Source of the DNA: Streptomyces flavidovirens DSM 40150
GTDB lineage: Bacteria; Actinomycetota; Actinomycetes; Streptomycetales; Streptomycetaceae
Assembly (NCBI RefSeq): GCF_000429085.1
Contig: NZ_AUBE01000004.1
Location: forward strand, 248,001 to 312,000
Direction: 5' to 3'
DNA: 64,000 bases
The notes beneath the pieces are model-generated. The model saw only the letters and a list, made by a program, of their open reading frames with translations. It made no database searches and was not told the DNA's origin. Shown here one piece after another: positions 16,352-25,762 of this stretch. The position numbers and the translations under genes were made by a program. Position 1 is the first letter of the stretch. Each line of letters opens with the position of its first letter.

Positions 16352-17137
16352 GTGGAAGTTGTCATCGTTCCGGACGCCAAAGCGGGCGGCGAGCTCATCG
16401 CGGCGGCCATCGGCCGGCTGCTGAGCCGCAAGCCCGGCGCGCTCCTCGGCGTGGCCACCGGTTCGTCCCCGCTGCCCATCTACGAGGCGCTGACAGCCAA
16501 GGTCCGCGCGGGCGAGGTCGACGCCTCGCGCGCCCGGATCTGCCAGCTCGACGAGTACGTCGGCCTGCCCGCCGGGCACCCCGAGTCGTACCGCTCCGTC
16601 GTGCTGCGCGAGGTCGTCGAGCCGCTCGGTCTGACCGAGGCGTCCTTCATGGGCCCCGACGGGTCCGCCGAGGACATCCAGGCCGCGTGCGAGGCGTACG
16701 ACCGCGCTCTCGGCGAGGCCGGCGGCGTGGACCTCCAACTGCTCGGGATCGGCACCGACGGGCACATAGGCTTCAACGAGCCGTGCTCCTCGCTCGCCTC
16801 CCGCACCCGCATCAAGACGCTGACGGAGCGGACCCGCCTCGACAACGCGCGCTTCTTCGATAACGACATCGACCAGGTGCCCCACCACGTCATCACGCAG
16901 GGCATCGGCACCATCCTGGAGGCCCGCCACCTGGTGCTGCTCGCCACCGGCGAGGGCAAGGCCGACGCCGTGGCACAGACCGTCGAGGGTCCGGTGGCCG
17001 CGCTGGTTCCGGCCTCCGCGCTCCAGCTCCACCCGCACGCAACGGTCGTCGTCGACGAGGCGGCGGCGTCGAAACTGAAGCTCGCCGACTACTTCCGCGC
17101 CACGTACGCGGCCAAGCCTTCCTGGCAGGGCCTGTAG
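16352..17137 (+). CDS. nagB: Glucosamine-6-phosphate deaminase
   Basis: The 261-residue enzyme converts glucosamine-6-phosphate to fructose-6-phosphate and ammonia, the last step of GlcNAc catabolism. Signatures are GVATGSSPLPIYEAL (phosphate loop), LDEYVGLPAGHPESY, and the active-site motif LGIGTDGHIGFNEPCSSLASRT. Length matches the family. The GTG at 16352 is the start; no strong ribosome site is seen. A dre site lies just upstream, so it belongs to the DasR regulon with the convergent das genes. Confidence 0.95.
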   Translation: MEVVIVPDAKAGGELIAAAIGRLLSRKPGALLGVATGSSPLPIYEALTAKVRAGEVDASRARICQLDEYVGLPAGHPESYRSVVLREVVEPLGLTEASFMGPDGSAEDIQAACEAYDRALGEAGGVDLQLLGIGTDGHIGFNEPCSSLASRTRIKTLTERTRLDNARFFDNDIDQVPHHVITQGIGTILEARHLVLLATGEGKADAVAQTVEGPVAALVPASALQLHPHATVVVDEAAASKLKLADYFRATYAAKPSWQGL

Positions 17138-17161
17138 AGACCTGGCGGGGCCGGTGAAGAA

Positions 17162-17196
17162 AGGTGCCGGGGTCCCCCCAGTGGACCCCGGCACCT
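17162..17196. terminator. Bidirectional terminator between nagB and dasD
   Basis: A 14-bp perfect stem (AGGTGCCGGGGTCC with its complement) closes a seven-base loop between the convergent nagB and dasD genes. Its symmetry suggests it ends transcription from both sides. Confidence 0.8.
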
Positions 17197-17206
17197 GCTT
17201 CGTGGG

Positions 17207-18745
17207 TCAGACACCGGCGATGACCTCGGCGGCGGCCTGACCGCACACCCGGGCGGCGCCGTGCGTCGCGATGTACAGGGCTCCGCGCGACTGCGCCTGC
17301 GGCACGCCCATCTCCACCACGATCGTGTCCGGCCGGGCGGCGGTCAGCGTCTCCAGCGCGACCGCCATCCACGGGTGGCGGTGGGCGTCGCGTACGACCG
17401 CGACGATGCGGCGGCCCCCGGCGGCCCCGGTCACCTGCTCCGGCGTGGAGTTCTCGCTGCTGTACGTGCCCGTCGCGGTGCCCGGCAGCAGGCGCGCCAG
17501 TTCGGCGGCCACACCCCAGGGCGTCTCGTCGCCGACGGCGATGTTCGCGGCAGCGGAGAAGGAAGCGACGTACGGGGCGGAAGTGACGGGCTCGAAGCCG
17601 GCGCTCCGCGTGATCCGCAGTGCCCGCCGCGCGGCCACCAGTCCGACCTCGCCGCGGGGGCCCGCGCCGGTGCCGGGCGCGGTCCCCTCCTGTGAAGCCG
17701 CGCCCGGCCCGGAGGCCCCCCGGGCCCCCCTGGTCCGCTGCGTCCAGCCCGCGAGCGCGCGCACCCGCGCGGCCGCGTCGGCCAGCCGTTCCTCCGGCAG
17801 TACGCCGTCTCGAACCGCCGCGACCAGCGCGTCGCGCAGCCGCAGGACGGTCTCGTCGTCCGCCAGCCCGCCACCGACACAGATCGCGTCGGCGCCCGCG
17901 GCGATCGCCAGGACACTGCCGCGCTCGATGCCGTACGTCGCGGAGATCGCCTGCATCTCCATGCCGTCGGTAATGATCAGCCCGTCGTAACCGAGCTCCT
18001 CGCGCAGCAGACCGGTGAGGACCTGCGGGCTCAGAGTGGCCGGACGGGACGGGTCGAGCGCAGGAAGCAGGATATGCGCGCTCATGACAGATTTGGAGCC
18101 CGCCGCGATCGCGGCCCGGAAAGGCACCAGCTCACGGGCGTGCAGTGTGTCCAAGTCCACGTCGATGCGGGGCAGCGCGTGGTGCGAGTCGACGGCGGTG
18201 TCGCCGTGGCCCGGGAAGTGCTTGGTGCAGGCGGCGACGCCGGAGGCCTGGAGGCCCTGGACGTACGCCGCGGTGTGCCGGGCCACAAGCTGGGGATCGG
18301 CACCGAAGGAACGTACGCCGATGACCGGATTGCCCGGATTGGAGTTGACGTCCGCGGACGGGGCCCAGTTGAGGTTGACGCCGCATTCGGCCAGTCTGCG
18401 GCCGAGTTCGCGGGCGACCTCCCTGGTCAGGTCGGTGTCGTTGACGGCGCCGAGCGCGAGGTTGCCGGGGAACGAGGAGCCGCTGCGGACCTCCAGGCGG
18501 GTGACGTCACCGCCCTCCTCGTCGATCGCGACGAGCACGTCGTCCCGCTCGGCCCGCAAGCGCGCCGTGAGCGCGGCCAGTTGCGCCGGGGAGGCGATGT
18601 TGCGGCCGAACAGGCCGACGGAGGTCAGGCCCTCGCCGACGCGGCGCAGCAGCCAGTCGGGGGCGGTGGCGCCCTCGAAGCCGGGCTGGAGGACCGCCAG
18701 GGCGTCGCGGGTCAGTGTGTCCGTACGGCTTACGAGTGTCGTCAT
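17207..18745 (-). CDS. dasD: Beta-N-acetylglucosaminidase, GH3 family (DasD)
   Basis: The 512-residue GH3 enzyme should release GlcNAc from chitobiose or muropeptide-type substrates. It carries the NagZ signature KHFPGHGDTAVDSHHALP with the catalytic His/Asp dyad region, and GLIITDGMEMQAISATYG with the nucleophile Asp. A C-terminal domain follows a Gly/Pro/Ala-rich linker at about residues 340-372. No signal peptide is seen, so it acts in the cytoplasm. It directly follows dasC on the same strand, as in the dasABC-dasD arrangement of other streptomycetes. Start is the ATG at 18745, seven bases after the dasC stop. Confidence 0.9.
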   Translation of the reverse strand: MTTLVSRTDTLTRDALAVLQPGFEGATAPDWLLRRVGEGLTSVGLFGRNIASPAQLAALTARLRAERDDVLVAIDEEGGDVTRLEVRSGSSFPGNLALGAVNDTDLTREVARELGRRLAECGVNLNWAPSADVNSNPGNPVIGVRSFGADPQLVARHTAAYVQGLQASGVAACTKHFPGHGDTAVDSHHALPRIDVDLDTLHARELVPFRAAIAAGSKSVMSAHILLPALDPSRPATLSPQVLTGLLREELGYDGLIITDGMEMQAISATYGIERGSVLAIAAGADAICVGGGLADDETVLRLRDALVAAVRDGVLPEERLADAAARVRALAGWTQRTRGARGASGPGAASQEGTAPGTGAGPRGEVGLVAARRALRITRSAGFEPVTSAPYVASFSAAANIAVGDETPWGVAAELARLLPGTATGTYSSENSTPEQVTGAAGGRRIVAVVRDAHRHPWMAVALETLTAARPDTIVVEMGVPQAQSRGALYIATHGAARVCGQAAAEVIAGV

Positions 18746-18752
18746 GGCGGCG

Positions 18753-19631
18753 TTATCCCTTCACTGCGCCGGCCGTCAGACCTGCGGCCATCTTGCGCTG
18801 GACGAGGAGGAAGAGGATCACGATGGGGACGGCCATCATCGTGGCGCCGGCCATCATCGGGGCGTACTCGGTTCCGTGCTTGGTGGTGAAGTTGCCGAGC
18901 CAGACGGTGGCGGTCTGGTTCTGCTGGCTCATCAGCATCAGCGCGTACAGGTACTCGTTCCACGCCTGGATGAATCCGTAGACGGAGGTGGCGACCATTC
19001 CGGGGGCGAGCAGCGGGAAGACGACCCGGAGGAACGCCCCGGAGCGCGTGCAGCCGTCGACCATGGCCGCCTCCTCCAGCTCCTTGGGGATGTTCACGAT
19101 GAAACCGCGCAGCGTCCACACGGTGAAGGGAAGGATGAAGGTCAGGTACGTGACGATCAAACCGGTGATCTTGTCGTACTGGCCGAACTCGTTCAGGAGC
19201 AGGAAGACCGGGATGATCATGGCGACCAGCGGGACCATCTGGACCGCGAGGATGCCGACGATCACGATCTTGCGGCCCCGGAAGGCGAACCGCGAGATGG
19301 CGAGCGCGGCGAGCATGCCGACCACGATGCCGATGACGACCACGACGGAGGAGACGGCCAGGCTGCGCCCGACCGGTCCCCAGAAGTCCGCGACGTCGAA
19401 CGCCCGCCTGAAGTTCTCCAGCGCGAACGGGCTGGGGAAGAACTGCGGGTTGGGGTCGATCGCGTCCTTGGCGGGCTTGAACGCCGTGTTGAGCATCCAG
19501 TAGACCGGGAAGCCCATGACGACGAAGACCAGGAGGCCGACGGCGTTCCAGCCGGTCTTGCCCCTCCTGCCCTTGCGGGGGCGGCTTTTGAGGCTGTGGA
19601 CGCCGGCGGGAGCCGCGGTGGTCGAGGTCAC
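18753..19631 (-). CDS. dasC: ABC transporter permease DasC (chitobiose/GlcNAc uptake)
   Basis: The 292-residue MalG-type permease has six predicted membrane helices and the EAA loop NIPKELEEAAMVDGCTRSGAFLRVVFPLLAPG. It forms the membrane channel with DasB for the DasA-bound sugar. The ATPase MsiK is usually encoded elsewhere and is absent here. The GTG at 19631 overlaps the dasB stop, so the two are translationally coupled. A much longer in-frame extension upstream is antisense-like sequence within dasB and is not coding. Confidence 0.93.
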   Translation of the reverse strand: MTSTTAAPAGVHSLKSRPRKGRRGKTGWNAVGLLVFVVMGFPVYWMLNTAFKPAKDAIDPNPQFFPSPFALENFRRAFDVADFWGPVGRSLAVSSVVVVIGIVVGMLAALAISRFAFRGRKIVIVGILAVQMVPLVAMIIPVFLLLNEFGQYDKITGLIVTYLTFILPFTVWTLRGFIVNIPKELEEAAMVDGCTRSGAFLRVVFPLLAPGMVATSVYGFIQAWNEYLYALMLMSQQNQTATVWLGNFTTKHGTEYAPMMAGATMMAVPIVILFLLVQRKMAAGLTAGAVKG

Positions 19632-20623
19632 TCCACCTCTCCGATCTTGAGCATCTGACGCATGTAGACGGCCACCACACCCAGCAGCAGCAACACGGTG
19701 ACCAGGGCGATCGCGGAGCCGCCGGAGTAGTCGTTGACGACGAACGCCTTCTGGTACGAGTACGTGGTGAGCAGCTGGAACTCGGCTTCGGGGTTGCCGC
19801 CCCGCATCACGAAGACCTGCGGGAAGACGCCCATGTCCCAGATCACCGAGAGAGTGGTCAGCATGACGAGGATGGGCTTGAGGATCGGCAGGGTGACCCA
19901 GCGGAAGACACCCCAGGCACCGGCTCCGTCGAGGCGGGCGGCCTCTTCCATCTCCTTGGGGACCTGAGTGAGTCCGGCGCTGAGTGTGATCACGACGAAG
20001 GGCACGGCGCCCCATACGACCAGCAGCGTGATGACGGCGAGGCCCTGCGGGCCGCTGGCAAACCAGTTGTGGCCCACCATCTCGACTCCGGGCAGCTTGC
20101 TCAGCAGCCAGTTGAGTACGCCGTAATCAGTGTCGAAGATCCACTTGAAAATGGCGGTGGCGACGATGATGGGCATGCCCCAGCTCGCCACCAGGGCGAT
20201 GCTGATGAGTGCCTTGACCCAGCCGGACACCCGCTGCATGAGCAGGGCGATCAGCATGCCGAGCACCATGGTGAGGATGACGGCGCCGGCCGTGAAGACG
20301 ACGGTCCGTACGACGACCGCCCAGAACTCGCCGTCTCCCAGGATGGCGTTGAAGTTCTTCAGGCCGACCCACTCGGCGTCCTTGAAGCCCCACAGCTCCG
20401 ATTTGCCGAAGCTCTGGAAGGAGAGCGTCACCAGCCGTACCAGCGGATAGCCCATGACGAGCACGATGACCAGCAGGCAGGGCGCGAGCAGCGCCCACGG
20501 CACAGCGGCCCCGCCGGTGGACGGTTTCCTGGCGGGTTTTCCCGGCACTTCCGGCCCGGTGCGCGGCGTTGGCGACGGCCGCGTCGGCGGCACCTCGGCG
20601 GTGGTTGTCTCTGCGGCACTCAT
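19628..20623 (-). CDS. dasB: ABC transporter permease DasB
   Basis: The 331-residue MalF-type permease has a cytoplasmic Pro/Thr-rich N-terminus of about 40 residues, six or more membrane helices and the EAA motif QVPKEMEEAARLDGAGAWGVFRWVTLPILKP, which contacts the ATPase. It is 79 bp downstream of dasA and overlaps dasC by four bases. Together with DasA and DasC it imports N,N'-diacetylchitobiose. Confidence 0.93.
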   Translation of the reverse strand: MSAAETTTAEVPPTRPSPTPRTGPEVPGKPARKPSTGGAAVPWALLAPCLLVIVLVMGYPLVRLVTLSFQSFGKSELWGFKDAEWVGLKNFNAILGDGEFWAVVVRTVVFTAGAVILTMVLGMLIALLMQRVSGWVKALISIALVASWGMPIIVATAIFKWIFDTDYGVLNWLLSKLPGVEMVGHNWFASGPQGLAVITLLVVWGAVPFVVITLSAGLTQVPKEMEEAARLDGAGAWGVFRWVTLPILKPILVMLTTLSVIWDMGVFPQVFVMRGGNPEAEFQLLTTYSYQKAFVVNDYSGGSAIALVTVLLLLGVVAVYMRQMLKIGEVE

Positions 20624-20702
20624 CGCGCGCTCCTCACAGCTCCCTCTCCTACTGCGGGCGGGCAGGGCCCCGCCGACCCGGCGAAACCCTGCCCGCTGAA
20701 GG

Positions 20703-21983
20703 TCACTTGGTGTTGATGACCTTGTCGATCTCGGCGTCGGCGGCCTTCGCGGCGGCCTCGACCGACTTCTTGCCGGTGCCGATCTCCTTGAGCATGGTCT
20801 GGAGGATCTTGGCCTTCTCGACCTGGCCCCATCCGGGAGCGGTGGGGACGAACCAGCTCGACGCGGCGGCGGTGGCCGGGACAGCGGTGGCCGGGTCCGA
20901 CTTCAGAGGCTCCAGGTCCGTCTTGTTGTTGGGGAGGTTGCCCTTGGCGATGAGGCCCTTCTGGCCCTTGGCGCCGGTGAACGCGTTGATCCACTCACCC
21001 GCGACGGCCTGGGCGTCGGACTTGACCGGGATGGCCAGGTCGGAGCCGCCGAGGAAGACCGGGAGGTTCTTGCCGGACGGGCCGGGCATCACGAAGCTCT
21101 CGATCTTGTCGGCCAGTTTGCCGACCTTGTCGTTCTTCGGGTCGGCGGCGGTCCCGCCCTCCCACGCGGCGGCGAACATCGTCGCGGCCTTGCCCTGGCC
21201 GAAGACGATCGGGCGGTCGGCCTCGTCCTTGGTCTTGTCGGCGTGCATGTACGTGTCGAGGATCTTCTTGTACTCGGCCAGGCCCTTGAGGGACTCCGGC
21301 GAGGACAGGTTGGACTTCCACTGGTCGCCGTCCTGCTCGGCGATGGAGCCGCCGGCGTCGTAGACGAACGACATGGCCGCGTACCAGTCGGGCGACGGCT
21401 GGTACCAGGCGCTGAACTTGTCGCCCTTCTTCTCCTGGATCTTGTCCAGGGCGGAAGTGAGCTCCTTGTACGTCCTGGGCACGGCCTTCACGCCCGCGTC
21501 GGCGGCGATGTCCTTGCGCCAGGTGCCCACGCGGCCACCGGCGTAGTACGGCACACCGTAGGTCTTGCCCTCATAGGTGACGGACAGCTTGAGGCCGTCC
21601 AGCCAGTCGGCCGACTTGTCGAACTTCGACGGGTCGACCTCGGCGAAGGCGCCGGTGGCCATGTAGCCGACCATCTCCGAGTTGCCCATCTCGACGACGT
21701 CAGGAGCCTTGTCCGTGGCGAGTACGGCGTCGAGCTTGGCGTTCTTGTCCGGCCAGCCGTAGTACTCGTGCTTGATCTTGATGCCCGGGTACTTCTTGGC
21801 GATCGTGTCGTCCGCCGCCTCGACCAGCTCGGGCCAGTTGTTCTGCGCGTCGACCGTGAGCCAGACCGTGAGCTCCTTGGGCTTCGCCTCGTCGCCACCG
21901 CCCGTGCTGCCCGAGTCGCCACACGCGGCGATGCCGACCATCATGCCCGCGACGCCTATCGCCGCGATGAGCTTGCGCTTCAC
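20703..21983 (-). CDS. dasA: Chitobiose-binding lipoprotein DasA
   Basis: The 426-residue extracellular solute-binding protein (family 1) captures chitobiose for DasBC. The N-terminus VKRKLIAAIGVAGMMVGIAA, followed by C, G and Ser/Gly residues, is a lipoprotein signal with a lipobox. The GTG at 21983 has GAGGAGGG upstream; a GTG 13 codons earlier would place charged residues before the signal. Transcription should start downstream of two dre sites in the dasA-dasR intergenic region. DasA is a known DasR target and affects development. Confidence 0.95.
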   Translation of the reverse strand: MKRKLIAAIGVAGMMVGIAACGDSGSTGGGDEAKPKELTVWLTVDAQNNWPELVEAADDTIAKKYPGIKIKHEYYGWPDKNAKLDAVLATDKAPDVVEMGNSEMVGYMATGAFAEVDPSKFDKSADWLDGLKLSVTYEGKTYGVPYYAGGRVGTWRKDIAADAGVKAVPRTYKELTSALDKIQEKKGDKFSAWYQPSPDWYAAMSFVYDAGGSIAEQDGDQWKSNLSSPESLKGLAEYKKILDTYMHADKTKDEADRPIVFGQGKAATMFAAAWEGGTAADPKNDKVGKLADKIESFVMPGPSGKNLPVFLGGSDLAIPVKSDAQAVAGEWINAFTGAKGQKGLIAKGNLPNNKTDLEPLKSDPATAVPATAAASSWFVPTAPGWGQVEKAKILQTMLKEIGTGKKSVEAAAKAADAEIDKVINTK

Positions 21984-22070
21984 GCCACCCTCCTCAGGGA
22001 TGCCTGCAACCCCCCTGCCCACCGCGAAGACTTACGACAAGTACTGCCCGGGGGTGGGACCTTGGCCTTT

Positions 22071-22086
22071 AATGGTTTAGACCAGT
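22071..22086. promoter_or_regulatory. dre site 1 in dasA-dasR intergenic region
   Basis: AATGGTTTAGACCAGT matches the dre consensus ACTGGTCTAGACCACT, with both TGGT and ACCA half-sites intact. It is 87 bp upstream of dasA, in the divergent promoter region. Confidence 0.82.
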
Positions 22087-22094
22087 ACCGGGAG

Positions 22095-22110
22095 CTTGGC
22101 CTAGACCTTT
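22095..22110. promoter_or_regulatory. dre site 2 in dasA-dasR intergenic region
   Basis: CTTGGCCTAGACCTTT retains TTGG, the central CTAG and GACC of the dre consensus. It is a weaker match than its neighbour 8 bp away. Paired dre sites in this interval are known in S. coelicolor and would serve dasA and possibly dasR. Confidence 0.65.
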
Positions 22111-22267
22111 AGGGGTGTCAAGGGTGTATAAGAAGGGCTCTCGCGTCCGTTATCGGACCGACACCTGAGCAAGGGCGACGACCTGTGACGAGGCCGTGCC
22201 ACCATGTGAGCCGCGACAGTCGGAGGAGCCGGTGACGGCAGCAGCACAGAAGTCGGGAAGGCGGGTC

Positions 22268-23035
22268 ATGGCCACGGACGGGGGCGGCACGGAGGCCGAG
22301 GGCACGGCGGCGGCGACACGCACCGCGCGCGTGCCCAAGTATTACCGGCTCAAGCGGCATTTGCTGGACATGACGGAAACGCTGCCTCCTGGGACGCCCG
22401 TACCGCCTGAGCGGACGCTGGCCGCCGAGTTCGACACCTCTCGTACGACGGTGCGCCAGGCGCTTCAGGAGCTGGTCGTCGAGGGGCGCCTGGAGCGGAT
22501 CCAGGGCAAGGGCACGTTCGTCGCCAAGCCGAAGGTCTCGCAGGCGCTGCAACTCACGTCGTACACCGAGGACATGCGGGCGCAGGGCCTGGAGCCCACC
22601 TCCCAGCTCCTGGACATCGGTTACGTCACCGCCGACGACACGCTCGCCGGCCTGCTCGACATCTCGCCGGGCGGCCGGGTCCTGCGGATCGAGCGGCTGC
22701 GGCTGGCGAGCGGCGAGCCGATGGCGATCGAGACGACGCACCTGTCGGCGAAGCGCTTCCCGGCGCTGCGCCGCTCGCTCGTGAAGTACACCTCGCTCTA
22801 CACGGCACTGGCCGAGGTGTACGGCGTACGCCTGGCGGAGGCCGAGGAGACGATCGAGACGTCGCTGGCGACCCCGCGCGAGGCGGGACTGCTCGGTACG
22901 GACGTGGGTCTGCCGATGCTGATGCTGTCCCGGCACTCGATCGACGGGAACGGCGAGCCGGTGGAGTGGGTGCGCTCGGTCTACCGAGGCGACCGCTACA
23001 AGTTCGTGGCGAATCTCAAGCGGCCCACGGACTGA
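22268..23035 (+). CDS. dasR: GntR/HutC-family global regulator DasR
   Basis: The 255-residue protein has an N-terminal winged helix ([20 protein letters not shown], then [16 protein letters not shown]) and a UTRA effector domain that binds glucosamine-6-phosphate. It represses aminosugar uptake and catabolism and many antibiotic clusters. The sequence is nearly identical to S. coelicolor DasR as I recall it. The ATG at 22268 matches that start. A GTG at 22232 has a stronger ribosome site (GGAGGAG) and would add 12 residues, so the true start is unsettled. It is divergent from dasA. Confidence 0.93.
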   Translation: MATDGGGTEAEGTAAATRTARVPKYYRLKRHLLDMTETLPPGTPVPPERTLAAEFDTSRTTVRQALQELVVEGRLERIQGKGTFVAKPKVSQALQLTSYTEDMRAQGLEPTSQLLDIGYVTADDTLAGLLDISPGGRVLRIERLRLASGEPMAIETTHLSAKRFPALRRSLVKYTSLYTALAEVYGVRLAEAEETIETSLATPREAGLLGTDVGLPMLMLSRHSIDGNGEPVEWVRSVYRGDRYKFVANLKRPTD

Positions 23036-23137
23036 CGCGGCCGACTGACTGATGCGGCCGGCTGACTGGCGTGGCCGGCTGACTGGCGTGGCCGGCTGAC
23101 TGATGCGGCCGGCTGACTGGCGTGGGCTGCGGACTGA
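23036..23137 (+). repeat. 17-bp tandem repeat downstream of dasR
   Basis: Six head-to-tail units of 17 bp follow directly after the dasR stop codon. The core is GGCCGGCTGACTG with alternating GCG/GTG junctions. Units 2-5 are nearly identical, and the first and last are diverged. The array is noncoding and lies in the dasR 3' untranslated region before cstA. Confidence 0.88.
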
Positions 23138-23288
23138 TGGCCGGACAGGTGGTGTTCTGGTACGGCCCTGACCTGCAATGGTCGGGCCGTGTCCGTACCG
23201 ATATGCGGACAGGGGGTTACGGACGACGGTCACAGGACCTAGATTTCGCGCACGTTACGAGAAAGATCGCGCGAGGGGACGGATCGTC

Positions 23289-25508
23289 ATGCCGGAGTCG
23301 CAGTCGACAACGCCAGCCCAGAGACAACGGGCGCTGTCCCCGAAGTCCATCGCCGTATGGAGCGCGGTGGCGCTCGTCGGCGCCATCGCCTGGGCCGTAC
23401 TCGCCCTCTCGCGCGGTGAAGAGGTCTCCGCCGCCTGGATGCTGGCGGCGGCCCTCGGCTCGTACGCCATCGCGTACCGCTTCTACTCACGGTTCATCGC
23501 CAACCGCGTCCTGAAGGTCGACAAGAACCGGGCCACCCCCGCCGAGCGGCTCGACAACGGAGTGGACTTCCACCCCACCGACCGCCGCGTCCTGTTCGGG
23601 CACCACTTCGCCGCCATCGCGGGCGCGGGCCCGCTGGTCGGCCCCGTACTCGCCGCGCAGATGGGCTACCTGCCCGGCACGATATGGATCATCGTCGGCG
23701 TCATCCTCGCCGGCGCCGTCCAGGACATGGTGACGCTCTTCTTCTCCACCCGCCGCGACGGCCGTTCGCTCGGCCAGATGGCGCGTGACGAGATCGGGCC
23801 GTTCGGCGGCGCCGCCGCGCTGGTCGCGGTCTTCGCCATCATGATCATCCTGCTGGCGGTACTGGCCCTGGTCATCGTGAACGCGCTCGCGCACTCCCCG
23901 TGGGGCGTCTTCTCCATCGGCATGACCATCCCGATCGCTCTCTTCATGGGCGTCTACCTGCGCGTACTGCGTCCCGGCCGGGTCAGCGAGGTCTCCCTCA
24001 TCGGCGTCGCGCTGCTCCTGCTCGCGATCGTCTCGGGCGGCTGGGTGGCGGAGTCCTCCTGGGCGGACACCTTCACGCTGGAGCCGGGCACGCTCGTCGT
24101 CTGGATGATCATCTACGGCTTCCTCGCCTCGGTCCTCCCGGTCTGGCTGCTGCTGGCTCCGCGCGACTACCTCTCCACCTTCATGAAGGTCGGCACGATC
24201 GCGCTGCTCGCGCTCGGCGTCTTCATCGCCCTGCCGACGATGAAGATGCCGGCGGTCACCGACTTCGCGACCAGCGGCACGGGCCCTGTCTTCGCCGGGT
24301 CGATGTTCCCGTTCGTCTTCATCACCATCGCCTGCGGTGCGCTGTCCGGCTTCCACTCCCTGGTCTCTTCCGGCACCACGCCGAAGATGGTCCAGAAGGA
24401 GACGCAGATCCGGATGATCGGTTACGGCGCGATGCTGACCGAGTCGTTCGTCGCGGTCATGGCGATGATCACGGCGTGCATCATCGATCCCGGTCTGTAC
24501 TTCGCCATCAACTCGCCGGCCGGCGTGATCGGGGACACTGTCCAGTCCGCGTCACAGGCGGTGGGCAACCTCGGCTTCTCCATCTCCCCCGAGGCGCTGG
24601 CCCAGGCGGCGAAGGACGTCGAGGAGCAGAGCCTCCTGTCGCGCACCGGTGGCGCGCCGACCTTCGCGCTCGGCATGTCGGAGATCTTCTCCGCCGTCGT
24701 CGGCGGCACCGCGATGAAGGCGTTCTGGTATCACTTCGCGATCATGTTCGAGGCACTGTTCATCCTCACCACGGTGGACGCCGGCACCCGCGTCGGGCGT
24801 TTCATGCTCCAGGACATGCTGGGCAACGTCTACAAGCCGTTCCGCCAGGTCAGCTGGAAGCCGGGCGTCTGGTTCGCCAGCGCGGTCGTCGTGGGCGGCT
24901 GGGGCTACTTCCTGTGGGTCGGCGTGCACGACCCGCTGGGCGGCATCAACCAGCTCTTCCCGCTGTTCGGCATCGCCAACCAACTGCTGGCCGCCGTCGC
25001 CCTCGCCGTCTGCACCACGCTCCTCGTCAAGTCCGGCCGCCTGAAGTGGGCCTGGGTCACGGCGGTTCCGCTCGCCTGGGACGTGGCGGTCACGCTCACC
25101 GCGAGCTGGCAGAAGATCTTCTCGGACGACGTGAAGGTCGGCTTCTTCGCCCAGCGCGACAAGTACCAGGCGGGCATCGACGCGGGACAGGTCCTGCCGC
25201 CCGCCAAAAACATGGACCAGATGCACACCGTCGTCACCAACTCCACGGTCGACGGCGTGCTGTGCGCGCTCTTCGCGGTCCTCATCGTGGTGGTACTCGC
25301 GGACGCCGGCCGGGTCTGCCTCAAGGCGATCCGCGACCCCGAGAGCGTCAAGCTCCACGAGGCGCCGTACGTCGAGTCCAAGCTCGTCGCCCCCGCGTCG
25401 ATCATCGCGACGAAGGAGGAGAAGGCGGAGCTGGTCGCGGCAGGTGTCGGCCCGGAGGGCGGCAACCGCAAGGAGGCCGCGCCGGTCGGGTCGGGGACGC
25501 CCGAATGA
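23289..25508 (+). CDS. cstA: Carbon starvation protein CstA (pyruvate/peptide transporter family)
   Basis: The 739-residue protein has about 16-18 membrane helices. Family hallmarks are RRVLFGHHFAAIAGAGPLVGP and GALSGFHSLVSSGTTPKM. CstA proteins import pyruvate and, in some species, peptides during carbon starvation. The ATG at 23289 follows GAGGGG; the longer frame from 23178 begins in promoter-like sequence. The stop overlaps the start of the next small gene (ATGA), which is the usual cstA-ybdD arrangement. Confidence 0.93.
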   Translation: MPESQSTTPAQRQRALSPKSIAVWSAVALVGAIAWAVLALSRGEEVSAAWMLAAALGSYAIAYRFYSRFIANRVLKVDKNRATPAERLDNGVDFHPTDRRVLFGHHFAAIAGAGPLVGPVLAAQMGYLPGTIWIIVGVILAGAVQDMVTLFFSTRRDGRSLGQMARDEIGPFGGAAALVAVFAIMIILLAVLALVIVNALAHSPWGVFSIGMTIPIALFMGVYLRVLRPGRVSEVSLIGVALLLLAIVSGGWVAESSWADTFTLEPGTLVVWMIIYGFLASVLPVWLLLAPRDYLSTFMKVGTIALLALGVFIALPTMKMPAVTDFATSGTGPVFAGSMFPFVFITIACGALSGFHSLVSSGTTPKMVQKETQIRMIGYGAMLTESFVAVMAMITACIIDPGLYFAINSPAGVIGDTVQSASQAVGNLGFSISPEALAQAAKDVEEQSLLSRTGGAPTFALGMSEIFSAVVGGTAMKAFWYHFAIMFEALFILTTVDAGTRVGRFMLQDMLGNVYKPFRQVSWKPGVWFASAVVVGGWGYFLWVGVHDPLGGINQLFPLFGIANQLLAAVALAVCTTLLVKSGRLKWAWVTAVPLAWDVAVTLTASWQKIFSDDVKVGFFAQRDKYQAGIDAGQVLPPAKNMDQMHTVVTNSTVDGVLCALFAVLIVVVLADAGRVCLKAIRDPESVKLHEAPYVESKLVAPASIIATKEEKAELVAAGVGPEGGNRKEAAPVGSGTPE

Positions 25509-25708
25509 CTCTGACGGACGTGCGGCGCGCGGCAGGCCGTATCCGCTGGTACGTCCGCGAGCTGACCGGCGAGTCGGCGTACGACCGGTACGTGGCGCAC
25601 GCGAGGTCCTGCGACCCCGGAGCGCCGGTCATGACCCGCCGCGCGTTCGAACGCAGCCGCACGGACGCCCGCGAGGCGGACCCCCGCGAGGGCTTCCGCT
25701 GCTGCTGA
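25505..25708 (+). CDS. YbdD/YjiX-family small protein
   Basis: This is a 67-residue Arg-rich protein with the family core RRAAGRIRWYVRELTGESAYDRYVAH and a C-terminal FRCC. YbdD/YjiX partners of CstA-type transporters are needed for pyruvate uptake in E. coli, apparently by assisting the transporter. It overlaps cstA by four bases, so translational coupling is expected. Confidence 0.88.
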   Translation: MTLTDVRRAAGRIRWYVRELTGESAYDRYVAHARSCDPGAPVMTRRAFERSRTDAREADPREGFRCC

Positions 25709-25762
25709 GCGGTTCATACGGGCCGCCGCGACCCCTTCGGGGGATGCGGCGGCCCGTCGCCG

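Noticed and set aside
23900..25504. Long plus-strand frame inside cstA leading to the YbdD-like gene
   Set aside because: It is an off-frame shadow of cstA. Only the last 67 codons from 25505 are a real gene.
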